The position numbers were made by a program, and so were the translations under genes. This document shows, piece by piece, positions 37,263-45,666 of a DNA stretch of 64,000 nt. Numbering within the stretch: the stretch's first letter is position 1; the number at the start of each line of letters is the position of its first letter. Under the pieces are notes generated by a model. It was given only the letters and a program-made list of their open reading frames with translations. It did no database searches and was not told the DNA's origin. The stretch comes from Jiella pacifica. Its GTDB lineage: Bacteria > Pseudomonadota > Alphaproteobacteria > Rhizobiales > Rhizobiaceae. Location of the stretch: assembly GCF_010500815.1 (NCBI RefSeq), contig NZ_JAAAMG010000001.1:310001-374000 (forward strand), in the 5' to 3' direction.

Positions 37263-38558
37263 ATGTCCAGGATCCACGCCGGCCTCGATTTCGGCACCAC
37301 CAATTCCACCCTCGGCCTCGCGCCTTCGGGCGTCGCCAATGCCGGGCCCCGCCTCCTTCCCGTCGAGGGCGAGGCGCCGACACTGCCCTCGGCGCTGTTC
37401 TTCAGCTTCGAGGACGGCAAGACCTATTTCGGCCGGGCCGCGGTCTTCGAATATGTCGACGGCGCGGAAGGGCGCTTCATGCGGGCGCTGAAGTCGGTGC
37501 TCGGCTCCTCGCTGATGGAAGAGACGACGCGGGTCGGCCGCGAGCGCCTGAGCTTCGTCGAGCTGATCGGGCGCTTCCTTGCCCATCTGCGGACGAAACT
37601 GGAAGCGGAGGCATCCCGGGCGGAAGCATCCGGGGAAGGGAGCATCGTCCTCGATCAGGTGGTGCTCGGCCGGCCGGTGCGTTTCGTCGACGAGGACGAC
37701 GCGGCCGACCAGGCTGCGCAGGACCAGCTCGAGGCGGCGGCGAGAGGCGTCGGCTTTTCCGACATCGCGTTTCAGTTCGAGCCGGTCGCCGCGGCTCTTT
37801 ACTACGAGAGCCAGATCGTCGCGGAGGAGCTCGCGCTCGTGGTCGACATCGGCGGTGGCACCTCGGACTTTTCCATCGTCCGGCTGTCACCCCAGCGGGC
37901 GCGGGCGCAGGACAGGTTGGACGACATTCTCAGCTTCACCGGCGTTCACGTAGGCGGCACCGATTTCGACCGGCAGCTGTCGATTGCGGAAGTGATGCCG
38001 CATTTCGGCCTCGGCAGCGCGACCGCCGACGGCAAGCGGCGCCTTCCCGTCTGGTATTTCAACGACATGGCGACATGGCACCGGATCAACACGCTCTATA
38101 CGCCGGCGATCGCCCGCGACATCCGGGGACTGGAGCGCGAGGCGGCGGAGCCGAAGAAGCTTGCCCGCTTCGCCCATCTCCTGGAGCATCGCTCCGGCCA
38201 CAGGCTGGCCGGCGCGGTGGAGGCGGCGAAGATCGCCCTCAGCGATGCCGAAGAAGCCACCGTAATGCTGCGGGAGCCGGGAATGGTTTTCGAAGCGCCG
38301 ACGACGCAGATGGCCTTCGAGGCCGCGACCGCCGAGCTCGTCCGCCGCATCGGCGGGGCGATCGAAGAGGCCCTGCGTCAGGCGGGCGTGACGGCCGAGG
38401 CGATTGAGACGGTGATCCTGACGGGCGGCGGCGCCCAGGTTCCCGCCGTCAGGGCAGCCGCGGTGTCGCGCTTTCCCGGCGCCAAGATCGCCCAGTCCGA
38501 CGCCTTCGGCTCGGTCGGCCTCGGGCTCGGCATCGACGCGGCTCGCAAGTTCGGGTGA
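37263..38558 (+). CDS. Hsp70-family actin-like ATPase (YegD type)
   Basis: 431-residue cytoplasmic protein with an Hsp70-like nucleotide-binding domain only. The phosphate-1 loop LDFGTTNSTLGLA starts at residue 7, phosphate-2 is VVDIGGGTSDFSIV near residue 190, and the adenosine motif is VILTGGGAQVPAVR near residue 380. The substrate-binding domain of DnaK is missing, as in E. coli YegD, and a Lys/Ala-rich middle insertion is present. Start at 37263 gives MSRIHAGLDFGTTN; a longer frame upstream has no coding character. Its chaperone activity and partners are unknown; it stands alone between a GNAT and an alcohol dehydrogenase. Confidence 0.86.
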   Translation: MSRIHAGLDFGTTNSTLGLAPSGVANAGPRLLPVEGEAPTLPSALFFSFEDGKTYFGRAAVFEYVDGAEGRFMRALKSVLGSSLMEETTRVGRERLSFVELIGRFLAHLRTKLEAEASRAEASGEGSIVLDQVVLGRPVRFVDEDDAADQAAQDQLEAAARGVGFSDIAFQFEPVAAALYYESQIVAEELALVVDIGGGTSDFSIVRLSPQRARAQDRLDDILSFTGVHVGGTDFDRQLSIAEVMPHFGLGSATADGKRRLPVWYFNDMATWHRINTLYTPAIARDIRGLEREAAEPKKLARFAHLLEHRSGHRLAGAVEAAKIALSDAEEATVMLREPGMVFEAPTTQMAFEAATAELVRRIGGAIEEALRQAGVTAEAIETVILTGGGAQVPAVRAAAVSRFPGAKIAQSDAFGSVGLGLGIDAARKFG

Positions 38559-38645
38559 GACGAGGCCACGCGTTTCGGTGGTCTTCGTCGATCCCATCCG
38601 ATCCCATCGGCAAGGCCGCCGCAGCGCGTCGGCCCGCCCGACACG

Positions 38646-39773
38646 TCACATTGTGATGACGTGGCGGACCGTGCGCCCTTCCGCCAGCGCGTCGAGCGCG
38701 GCGTTGATGTCGTCGAGCCCGCCCGTGCTTGTCAACAGCCGATCGACCGGCAAAAGTCCCGCTCGGAACATCGCGACATAGCGCGGAATGTCCCGGGTCG
38801 GGACGCAACTGCCGATGTAGCTGCCCTTCAACGTGCGCTCCTCGGCGACGAGCGAGATCGGTGGAATGGCGAAGCGCTCGTTCGGGGCGGCCAGCCCGCC
38901 GGTGACGGTGAGGCCGCCACGCCGGGTGATCCGATAGGCGAAATCGAGAGCCGGGACCGCGCCCGCCAGTTCCACCGCTGCGTCGACGCCGCCCCGCGTC
39001 AGCGCCTTCACCTCGGCTTCGGCACCCTCGGCGCGCGGATCGATGGCGACGGTCGCGCCGAGCTCAAGCGCCAGCGTACGCTTTTCCGCGAGCGGATCGA
39101 CGGCGACGATCGTCGCCGCGCCGGCGGCCCGCGCCCCGAGCAGGGCAGCGAGGCCGACGCCGCCGAGGCCGACGATCGCGACGCTCTGGCCGGCCCTGAC
39201 GGCAGCGGTGTTCACCACGGCACCGACGCCGGTCAGCACCGCGCAGCCGAACAAGGCAGCGTGTTCGAAGGGCAGGTCCCGGTCGATCTTCACCAGCGAA
39301 TGGCGCGAGACGACTGCTGCCTCGGCGAAGGCCGAGACGCCGATGTGATGATGGACCCTCTCGCCTCGATAGGAAAGCCGGATCGCCCCGCCGAGCAGCG
39401 TTCCGGCGCCGTTCGCCGCCGCGCCCGGCTCGCACAAGGCGGGCCGTCCTTCGGCGCAAGGGGCGCAATGGCCGCAGGAGGGGACGAAGACCATGACGAC
39501 GTGATCGCCGACGGCAAGGTCGTCGACGCCGTCGCCCAGCGCCTCGACGATGCCGGCGGCCTCATGGCCGAGCGCCATGGGGACGGGCCGGGGCCGGGCG
39601 CCGTTGACGACGGAGAGATCCGAGTGACAGAGGCCGGCCGCCTTGATGCGTACCAGGGCTTCGCCGCGCCCCGGCGCCTCAAGCTCGAGCGTCTCGATGG
39701 CGAGCGGTCGGGTCTCGGCATAGGGCGCGGCGACGGGCGATGCGTTGAGAACGGCGGCGCGAATGGTGGTCAA
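38646..39773 (-). CDS. Zinc-dependent alcohol dehydrogenase (MDR family)
   Basis: 375-residue NAD(P)-dependent alcohol dehydrogenase. Catalytic-zinc segments are LCHSDLS and GHEAAGIV, the structural zinc cysteines are in CGHCAPCAEGRPALC, and the cofactor site is IVGLGGVGLAALLGARAAGA. The closing ADALAEGRTVRHVITM is typical of class III-like or aryl-alcohol enzymes (AdhC/FrmA relatives). The TTG at 39773 is chosen because GAGGAG lies 8 bases upstream and it yields TTIRAAVLNAS, the normal family N-terminus; the frame extends 43 codons further without a start of that quality. The substrate is unknown. Confidence 0.88.
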   Translation of the reverse strand: MTTIRAAVLNASPVAAPYAETRPLAIETLELEAPGRGEALVRIKAAGLCHSDLSVVNGARPRPVPMALGHEAAGIVEALGDGVDDLAVGDHVVMVFVPSCGHCAPCAEGRPALCEPGAAANGAGTLLGGAIRLSYRGERVHHHIGVSAFAEAAVVSRHSLVKIDRDLPFEHAALFGCAVLTGVGAVVNTAAVRAGQSVAIVGLGGVGLAALLGARAAGAATIVAVDPLAEKRTLALELGATVAIDPRAEGAEAEVKALTRGGVDAAVELAGAVPALDFAYRITRRGGLTVTGGLAAPNERFAIPPISLVAEERTLKGSYIGSCVPTRDIPRYVAMFRAGLLPVDRLLTSTGGLDDINAALDALAEGRTVRHVITM

Positions 39774-39952
39774 GGCTGTTCTCCTCGATTGACAGGCGGA
39801 TCGGACGTCGGAATCGCCGGGGCCGAAGCGACGATGCCACGCTAGTCGTTCTGACGCTCGAAGGAAGCCGCTTTTTTTGATCGCCGATTGGGCTGCCGGC
39901 AAAGGACCTCCCGTAGTCGCCGGATGGCGACGGCGGACTTCGAGGTGTTCGC

Positions 39953-39976
39953 TTGTGACAACTGTCTACATATAAT
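39953..39976 (+). promoter_or_regulatory. AT-rich promoter-like segment before the first tail-collar gene
   Basis: A perfect TATAAT at 39971-39976 sits in the most AT-rich stretch of the window (about 39950-40060). The nearest -35 candidate TTGTGA at 39953 is only 12 bases away, so spacing is not ideal. The gene start is 105 bases downstream. Confidence 0.3.
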
Positions 39977-40080
39977 ACGATTGCAAATAATCGGGATTTT
40001 CGCGGTTTTATTCGTTTTCTTCTTTGAAGGAATGCGACATACTCCAGTAAAAATCGCAATCAGTGCGGGAGGGGAGCGAA

Positions 40081-40716
40081 ATGCGCAGACGAATTCAAGG
40101 AAAATGGGCCGTGCTGGCGGCGCTGGTCACGGCATTCATGGGCTTGCAGACCCGACCGTCCGCGGCCCAGGTCGATCAATATATCGGCCAGATGATGCTG
40201 ACGGCTGCATCCTACTGCCCTCGGGGAACGATCGAGGTCGACGGCCAGACGCTGCCCATTCCACAGAACACCGCGATCTTCTCTCTTGTGGGAACGATCT
40301 ATGGCGGAAACGGTACGTCCAATTTCGATCTTCCGGATCTTCGGGGTCGCACGCCGATTCAACTCGGCCAGGGGCCGGGCCTGCCCGACTACGACCAGGG
40401 AGAGGAAAGCGGCTCCGTCTCGACGACCCTGACGACACAGAATCTCCCGGCTCACACCCATGCCGCTACTGCGACCCTCAACGCTTCGGGGCAGGCCGCG
40501 ACAAGCGCGACGCCCACCGGCAACAGCCTGGCGGCGGCCACCGGCGGCAACATCTACCGGTCGCGAGGCACACCGGATCAGGCGTTAAATTCCGCCTCGG
40601 TCGCGGTTTCGGTCGCCAGCGCGGGTGGTGGGCTTGCCTTCGACAATCGCACGCCTTTCCTGACCCTACGCTGGTGTATCGTCCTGGAGGGTCTCTATCC
40701 GCCTCGCAACGATTAG
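40081..40716 (+). CDS. Secreted tail-collar (MdpB-like) protein, copy 1
   Basis: 211-residue exported protein. The signal peptide runs to about residue 29 (LQTRPSAA). The mature part has the phage tail collar / microcystin-dependent-protein fold: CPRGTIEVDGQTLPI, AIFSLVGTIYGGNGTSNFDLPDLRG and RWCIVLEGLYP. Between these lies a Ser/Thr/Ala-rich insertion of about 80 residues (TATLNASGQAATSATPTGNS). RBS GGGAGGGGAG. It is a tandem paralogue of the next gene; the two differ in sequence but share every block. The free-standing form with a signal peptide suggests an extracellular or surface role such as adhesion or sugar binding, not a phage tail. Confidence 0.82.
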   Translation: MRRRIQGKWAVLAALVTAFMGLQTRPSAAQVDQYIGQMMLTAASYCPRGTIEVDGQTLPIPQNTAIFSLVGTIYGGNGTSNFDLPDLRGRTPIQLGQGPGLPDYDQGEESGSVSTTLTTQNLPAHTHAATATLNASGQAATSATPTGNSLAAATGGNIYRSRGTPDQALNSASVAVSVASAGGGLAFDNRTPFLTLRWCIVLEGLYPPRND

Positions 40717-41000
40717 CTTGCCGAAGAGATGGGGCCTTGGCGACCTCTAGGGCAGGCCAAACTGAAAGAATTGGCGGGCCAAGCCGGTTGCTCGGCAAGA
40801 CAGGCGGAGGTCTCCGGGCGCCGACGAGCTGAAGCAGGCAAGCGCGGATCCGGTCCGCAGAACGGACGAGATCCGCCGTTTTCTCTCGTCACTTCAGGCT
40901 CGTCACTGCAGGCCGGCTCCGTCGCAGTTTCGCCTCGACGACCCCCCAGCCCCCTACGTACGCAAAGACGCCGATCCTTGATCCACTTTCGAGAGATGTC

Positions 41001-41639
41001 ATGGCCCAAAAACCGATCTTCTCCAGAACAGCGCAGACCTCTCTTGCCGTGCTCGCTCTTGCCGCGCTGACCTGCGGCACCACGGCAGCCGTCGCCCAGG
41101 AGTTTTACATCGCGCAGATCCTGCCGATCGCAAACAACTACTGTCCCCGTAACACCATCGAGGCGAGCGGCCAGCTCCTCCCGATCAATCAGAACCAAGC
41201 CCTGTTCGCCTTGTTGGGCGCGAATTACGGCGGAGACGGCCGCGTCACCTTCGCCCTGCCGGATATGCGCGGTCGGGAGATCATCCATCTCGGCCAGGGG
41301 CCCGGGCTGCCGCAATATGGGCTCGGTCAACGGGGTGGCAGTTCGACCGTCACGCTGACCCAGTCGAACATGCCACAGCATTCCCATCAGGCAACGGCAA
41401 CCCTCAATGCCTCCGGTGCCGCGGCATCGTCCGCCACACCCACCGGCAACAGCCTCGCGATGTCCGCAAGTCCGCTGCTCATCTACGACACCACGGCCCC
41501 AACCGGCTCGCTCAACGCCGATTCTCTCAGCGTTTCCATGGCGAATGCAGGCTCCGGGCAGGCGTTCCAGCACCAGAGCCCGAGTCTGGCCATCCGCTGG
41601 TGCATTGTCACCGCGGGAGTCTTCCCGAGCCGTAACTGA
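41001..41639 (+). CDS. Secreted tail-collar (MdpB-like) protein, copy 2
   Basis: 212-residue paralogue of the preceding gene, 284 bases downstream. It has a signal peptide ending near residue 32 (TTAAVAQ). The collar blocks are CPRNTIEASGQLLPI, ALFALLGANYGGDGRVTFALP, DMRGREIIHLGQGPGLPQYG and RWCIVTAGVFP. The Ala/Ser/Thr insertion TATLNASGAAASSATPTGNS is nearly the same as in copy 1, while other parts have diverged. GAGAG precedes the ATG at 41001. No phage structural or lysis genes are near, so this is a secreted host protein pair. Confidence 0.82.
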   Translation: MAQKPIFSRTAQTSLAVLALAALTCGTTAAVAQEFYIAQILPIANNYCPRNTIEASGQLLPINQNQALFALLGANYGGDGRVTFALPDMRGREIIHLGQGPGLPQYGLGQRGGSSTVTLTQSNMPQHSHQATATLNASGAAASSATPTGNSLAMSASPLLIYDTTAPTGSLNADSLSVSMANAGSGQAFQHQSPSLAIRWCIVTAGVFPSRN

Positions 41640-42086
41640 GCGGAGCCCTGAAAACACGCGGGTGATCGAAGGCCAAGGCCAAAGCGGCGCCAAGGCGGCG
41701 GGCCGTCGACCCGCGGCCGTGGCTTCACGGTTGCGGCCCGGCACCGGAAGCCGCGGTCCGTCTTCGAAAATCTCCTGACAAGGGCATGCTGGTCTCGACC
41801 CGTTCATGCCGCCTCCCGCACCGTCGTGTTGGCGGAATGCGCCCGCCATGTCGGCAATTGGCCGAGCCCCATGTCGATTGGCCGAACCGACGACCGAGGA
41901 GTGACGGGGCGTCGGCGCGAGACGGACTCGTCCTGCGGCCGCGACTTCCGCAGCTCCCCGCCTCAGGCGCAAAGTCGACGCGTGGGAGATTCCGAGCCCT
42001 GAAACGGCCTCATTTGCGAAAGAGGTGCGGGGTGTTTAAGGAACCCTCGACGAGTTGCAATCAATGCGCCGAAAGGACATGAGGCC
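41640..42086. other. Intergenic region before the IalB gene
   Basis: 447 bases, GC-rich, with short self-complementary runs but no terminator with T-tract, no clear promoter and no ORF with coding character. A 98-codon open frame on the plus strand is Arg/Pro-rich and is judged non-coding. Confidence 0.5.
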
Positions 42087-42758
42087 GTGCAAGACCGGAT
42101 GAAGAACGCTTCGCTTTCGAAGCTCGCGGGCGTGCTCGTGGGTACAGCCACGCTGCTCGCCGGTGCGCCCCTGGCCAACGCCCAGGATGCCAATGCCAAT
42201 GCCAACACCCAGGTGCTCCCGACCGAATGGTTCAAGGTGTGCACCAAGCAGGGTGACAACGACATCTGCAACACGCAGTATTCCCTGATCGCCGAGACCC
42301 GGCAGCTGATCACCGCGGTCAACCTCATCGAGGTCAAGGGCAAGGTCAATCAGAAGGTGATCCAGGCCGTGGTGCCGACGGGCCGCGTCATCCCCCCGGG
42401 CGTGCAGATCAAGGTCGACGGCAACCAGCCGCAGGCGTTGAACTATTCGGTGTGTTTCCCGAACCGCTGCATCGCCGAGGCGGAGCTGACCGACGCTCTG
42501 GTCGCCAGCATGAAGAAGGGAAGCCAGATGGTCGTGACTTCCATCAACTTCCAGCGGCAGGCGAACCCGATCCCGGTGTCGCTCAAGGGCTTCACCGACG
42601 CCTTCGACGGTCCGCCGAAGGACGAGTCGGCGCTCGCCCAGCGGCAGAAGGAACTGAACGACGCGTTGCAGAAGCAGGCCGAAGAGCGGCGTAAGCGCTT
42701 CGAGGACGCCCAGAACGCCGCCAAGCAGGGCGGCGAAGCGCCCGCCACGGCGCAGTAG
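42087..42758 (+). CDS. Invasion-associated locus B (IalB) family protein
   Basis: 223-residue exported protein with a signal peptide to about residue 33 (LANAQ). The IalB core covers residues 45-175: WFKVCTKQGDNDICNTQYSL, VVPTGRVIPPGVQIKVDG and NYSVCFPNRCIAEAELTD, with four cysteines probably in two disulphides. A charged coiled tail (ALAQRQKELNDALQKQAEERR) ends the protein. IalB was named for erythrocyte invasion in Bartonella, but non-pathogens carry it widely; it is an envelope protein of unknown function. GTG at 42087 with GAGG just upstream; ATG at 42099 is the other option. Confidence 0.88.
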   Translation: MQDRMKNASLSKLAGVLVGTATLLAGAPLANAQDANANANTQVLPTEWFKVCTKQGDNDICNTQYSLIAETRQLITAVNLIEVKGKVNQKVIQAVVPTGRVIPPGVQIKVDGNQPQALNYSVCFPNRCIAEAELTDALVASMKKGSQMVVTSINFQRQANPIPVSLKGFTDAFDGPPKDESALAQRQKELNDALQKQAEERRKRFEDAQNAAKQGGEAPATAQ

Positions 42759-42906
42759 CCGGGGGAGGCAGGACCGCCAGCTGGGTGGGCCGCTCGGGCA
42801 CGTCCCGGAGGGGCCGGTGGCGGGAGGCTTCCCTTCGCCGTCTCCGCGGCGCGGTCGAGCCACAGCCACTGCCCCGACGTCCGCCTCGCACGGCGATGAA
42901 TGAATT

Positions 42907-42938
42907 CGGCCGGCCTTCTCGCGAAGGCCGGCCGTTTT
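42907..42938 (+). terminator. Rho-independent terminator between IalB and hspQ
   Basis: Perfect 12-bp stem (CGGCCGGCCTTC with its complement), 4-base loop TCGC and a TTTT tail, 148 bases after the IalB stop and 29 bases beyond the hspQ stop on the other strand. Confidence 0.85.
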
Positions 42939-42966
42939 CCGTTGATGGCGTGAGAACGGCCGGCCG

Positions 42967-43299
42967 TCAGTTCCGGTTCTCGACCTTCAGCCGATAGGAG
43001 CCGTCCACCGGTCCGATGAACATCTCGCCGACCTGAGGGTGGCGAACCGGAACTCCCGTTTCGTCCGGCAGGAGGTTCTGTTCGGAGACATAGGCGACGT
43101 ACTCGGTTTCGTCGTTCTCGGCGAACAGGTGATAGAAGGGCTGGTCCTTGCGCGGACGCACGCCGGCCGGGATGGACTGATACCATTCCTCGGTGTTGTC
43201 GAACTCCGGATCGACGTCGAAGATCACGCCGCGAAACGGAAACAGCCGGTGGCGGACGATCTGGCCGATGAAATAGCGGGCGGTTTGCATTGACGTCAT
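42967..43299 (-). CDS. hspQ: Heat-shock protein HspQ
   Basis: 110-residue cytoplasmic protein of the HspQ (YccV) family, which binds hemimethylated oriC DNA in E. coli and acts as a Lon substrate-specificity factor. The family signature FPFRGVIFDVDPEFDNTEEW and the closing YVAYVSEQNLLPDE and HPQVGEMFIGP are intact. ATG at 43299 is chosen because CGGAGTC precedes it; an ATG at 43290 would drop MTS. It is convergent with IalB and divergent from the AEC transporter. Heat or envelope-stress control is likely from the family but no heat-shock promoter was identified. Confidence 0.94.
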   Translation of the reverse strand: MTSMQTARYFIGQIVRHRLFPFRGVIFDVDPEFDNTEEWYQSIPAGVRPRKDQPFYHLFAENDETEYVAYVSEQNLLPDETGVPVRHPQVGEMFIGPVDGSYRLKVENRN

Positions 43300-43405
43300 G
43301 ACTCCGTTATCGAACAGGCTCAGCCGTTCCACGACCTGCTTGCCGCGCGTCTTCTTGCCCCGGTGACCGTCTTAGCATGACACCCCTCGACGTTGGTTTG
43401 CTCCG

Positions 43406-44365
43406 GTGATCGAAATCATCGGATTGATTTCGCCGTTCTTCGGCCTGATCGCGCTCGGCTACGCGGCAGGTCGGCTCGCGCCGCATCCCATCGGCGGGCT
43501 GGCGTGGCTGAACGTATTCGTCATCTACATTGCGCTTCCATCCCTGCTTTTCCAGATTCTTTCCAAGACGCCGGTCGAGAAGCTCGGGAGCATCGGCTTC
43601 GTCGTCGCGACCACCCTGTCGACTTTCATCATCTTCGCCTTCGGCTTTGCGATCGCCTTTCTTCGCGGCGGTCGCGACATCCCGGCCGCCACCATCCAGG
43701 GGCTGGGCGGCGCCTACGGCAACATCGGCTACATGGGGCCGGGCATCGCGCTTGCCGCTCTCGGGCCTGCGGCCGGCGTTCCCGTCGCACTCGTCTTCTG
43801 CTTCGACAACGCGCTGCACTTCATCATGGCGCCGCTGATGATGGCGCTCGGCGGCGAGAGGCAGCCGCCGCTGGCCATGGTGCGGCAGGTTCTCGTCAGG
43901 ATCTTCACCCACCCGTTCATCATCGCCACGATCATCGGCGTCGGCGCGGCGATCCTCGGCCTCCATCCGACCGGACCCCTGGACCAAACCCTGCAACTCC
44001 TGGCGGGCGCCGCCGCACCATGCGCGCTGTTCGCCATGGGAGTGACGCTGGCACTTCGCCCGCTGAAGCGCGTGCCGCCGGAGCTTTTCGCGATCGTGCC
44101 GATGAAACTGGTGCTGCATCCGGTCGTCGTCTGGCTGGTGCTGGGCGCCACCGGGCCGTTCGACGCGGTCTGGGTCCAGAGCGCCATGCTTCTCGCCAGC
44201 CTGCCGACGGCCACCAACGTCTTCGTCATCGCGCAGCAATACGACGTGTGGGTGGAACGCGCCTCGGCCGTGGTGCTGGTCACGACCGTGTTGTCAGTTG
44301 CGACGGTGACGCTGCTCCTCTACGCGATCACCACCGGTCTCTTGCCCACCGATCCATTTGCGTAA
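43406..44365 (+). CDS. AEC-family (auxin efflux carrier) transporter
   Basis: 319-residue inner-membrane protein with ten predicted helices in two five-helix repeats. Family features include IGLISPFFGLIALGYAAGRL at the start and GGAYGNIGYMGPGIALAALG in the middle. AEC proteins in bacteria move malonate, malate or other weak organic acids. GTG start at 43406. The last 72 bases overlap the end of the convergent UbiH-like gene, so part of each C-terminus is encoded by the same DNA on opposite strands. Confidence 0.85.
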   Translation: MIEIIGLISPFFGLIALGYAAGRLAPHPIGGLAWLNVFVIYIALPSLLFQILSKTPVEKLGSIGFVVATTLSTFIIFAFGFAIAFLRGGRDIPAATIQGLGGAYGNIGYMGPGIALAALGPAAGVPVALVFCFDNALHFIMAPLMMALGGERQPPLAMVRQVLVRIFTHPFIIATIIGVGAAILGLHPTGPLDQTLQLLAGAAAPCALFAMGVTLALRPLKRVPPELFAIVPMKLVLHPVVVWLVLGATGPFDAVWVQSAMLLASLPTATNVFVIAQQYDVWVERASAVVLVTTVLSVATVTLLLYAITTGLLPTDPFA

Positions 44366-45541
44366 CGACCGGGGCAGGCCGACGAAGCCAGCGCCCGGCA
44401 CGAGGCCTTCGCGCATGGCGAACTGCCTGAGTGGAGGCAGGAGTCCCATGGCCGCCAACGTCCCGCTGCGGGCGATCTGGCCGGGCAGGAAGCCCATCAG
44501 CAGCGAGCGGTTGAGCAAGTCGACGCCGGCGGTGCGGGAGGCGACGTCGCCGCGACGCCCGGCATCGTAACGTCGCAGCATCAGCCGCGAGCCAGGATCG
44601 TCGCGGCTTTCCTCGGCGAGTCGCACCAGCGCCTCGGCGTCGCGCAGGCCGAGATTGAGCCCCTGTGCACCGATCGGCGGAAAGGCATGGGCGGCTTCGC
44701 CGACGAGGGCGAGACGGGCGTCGGTCATCCTCTCGACCCGGCTGCCGCCGAGAGGATAGCGGGCGATCGGCCCATCGATCGACACGTCGCCGAGGATCCA
44801 GTGCATCTTCTCCGCGATCGTCGTTTCGAGCTTTTCCGGCTTGAGGTCGACATAGAGTTCGGCGAGCTTCGGATCCTCGACCCAGACGATCGATGAACGG
44901 CGGCCGGGCAGGGGAACCTGGGTGAATGGTCCGGTCCTGGTGTGGAACTCGGTCGAGACTGAGCGGTGGTCGCGGCCATGCTGGACGTTGAGGACGATCG
45001 CGGTCTGCGGATAGCTCCACTGGCGCGAGCCGATGCCGGCGGCCTCGCGCATCGGCGACCGGCGCCCGTCGGCGGCGACCACAAGATCCGCGCCGATCTC
45101 GGTGCCGTCCTCCAGCGTGACCACCGCGCGCTCGTCGGAAAGCATCAGCCCGCGCGCCGCGAGCGGGCGGACCTCCAGATTGCCGGTGCTCGCCACACAC
45201 GCCTCGAGCGCCCTCGCCAGATCGGCGTTCAGGACGTTGATGCCAAAAGCCGAAAGACCGACCTGGCTTGCCTTGAACTCCACCGTCGGGGCCCGGAACA
45301 GCCGGCCGAGATCGTCGACGATCCGCATCACGGCGAGCGGCGCCTTGTTCTCGCCGAGCGCGTCGACGACGCCGAGTTCGGCGAGAAAGGCGAGTGAGCG
45401 GCCGAGGATTGCCGAGCTGCGGGTATCTTCGGGCGCCTTTGGTGCCGCGAGAAGCGTGTCGAAACCCGCCGCGGCGAGCCCGAGTGCGGTAGCGGTACCG
45501 GCCAGCCCTCCACCGACGACGATGATCTGCCTGCGTTGCAT
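44294..45541 (-). CDS. UbiH/UbiF-family FAD-dependent monooxygenase
   Basis: 415-residue FAD-dependent hydroxylase of the ubiquinone biosynthesis group. Motifs are VVGGGLAGTATALG (Rossmann), VVAADGRRSPMREAAGI (the DG motif) and LVGEAAHAFPPIGAQGLN with NLGLRDAEAL (FAD and ribityl site). It is likely one of the C5/C6/C1 hydroxylases of ubiquinone synthesis; which one cannot be told from sequence alone. The C-terminus past residue 390 is Arg-rich (VEEQRHRRN). The final codons overlap the AEC gene by 72 bases. The start is divergent from phosphatidylcholine synthase. Confidence 0.85.
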   Translation of the reverse strand: MQRRQIIVVGGGLAGTATALGLAAAGFDTLLAAPKAPEDTRSSAILGRSLAFLAELGVVDALGENKAPLAVMRIVDDLGRLFRAPTVEFKASQVGLSAFGINVLNADLARALEACVASTGNLEVRPLAARGLMLSDERAVVTLEDGTEIGADLVVAADGRRSPMREAAGIGSRQWSYPQTAIVLNVQHGRDHRSVSTEFHTRTGPFTQVPLPGRRSSIVWVEDPKLAELYVDLKPEKLETTIAEKMHWILGDVSIDGPIARYPLGGSRVERMTDARLALVGEAAHAFPPIGAQGLNLGLRDAEALVRLAEESRDDPGSRLMLRRYDAGRRGDVASRTAGVDLLNRSLLMGFLPGQIARSGTLAAMGLLPPLRQFAMREGLVPGAGFVGLPRSLRKWIGGQETGGDRVEEQRHRRN

Positions 45542-45572
45542 CCGAAGGCTCCCTGCGCACTAGTTGGGTCGT

Positions 45573-45600
45573 CGAGCCGTGACGAAAGACTCACGGCTCG
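45573..45600. promoter_or_regulatory. Inverted repeat between the UbiH-like and pcs genes
   Basis: A perfect 10-bp inverted repeat CGAGCCGTGA/TCACGGCTCG with an 8-base loop, followed by TCTT, in the 125-base divergent intergenic region. It could be an operator or a leader hairpin of pcs; the T-run is too short for a confident terminator. Confidence 0.4.
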
Positions 45601-45666
45601 TCTTGGATTTCGCAGATACGCCCGTTACAGCCAATGGCAATGGCCGGAACGAAGGGCGGGACTGCG

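Noticed and set aside
40081-41639. Prophage remnant
   Set aside because: Only the tail-collar fold suggests phage. There is no integrase, terminase, lysis or capsid gene and both proteins have signal peptides.
41786-42082. 98-codon plus-strand frame in the gap before IalB
   Set aside because: Arg/Pro-rich, no ribosome site and codon use unlike neighbouring genes.
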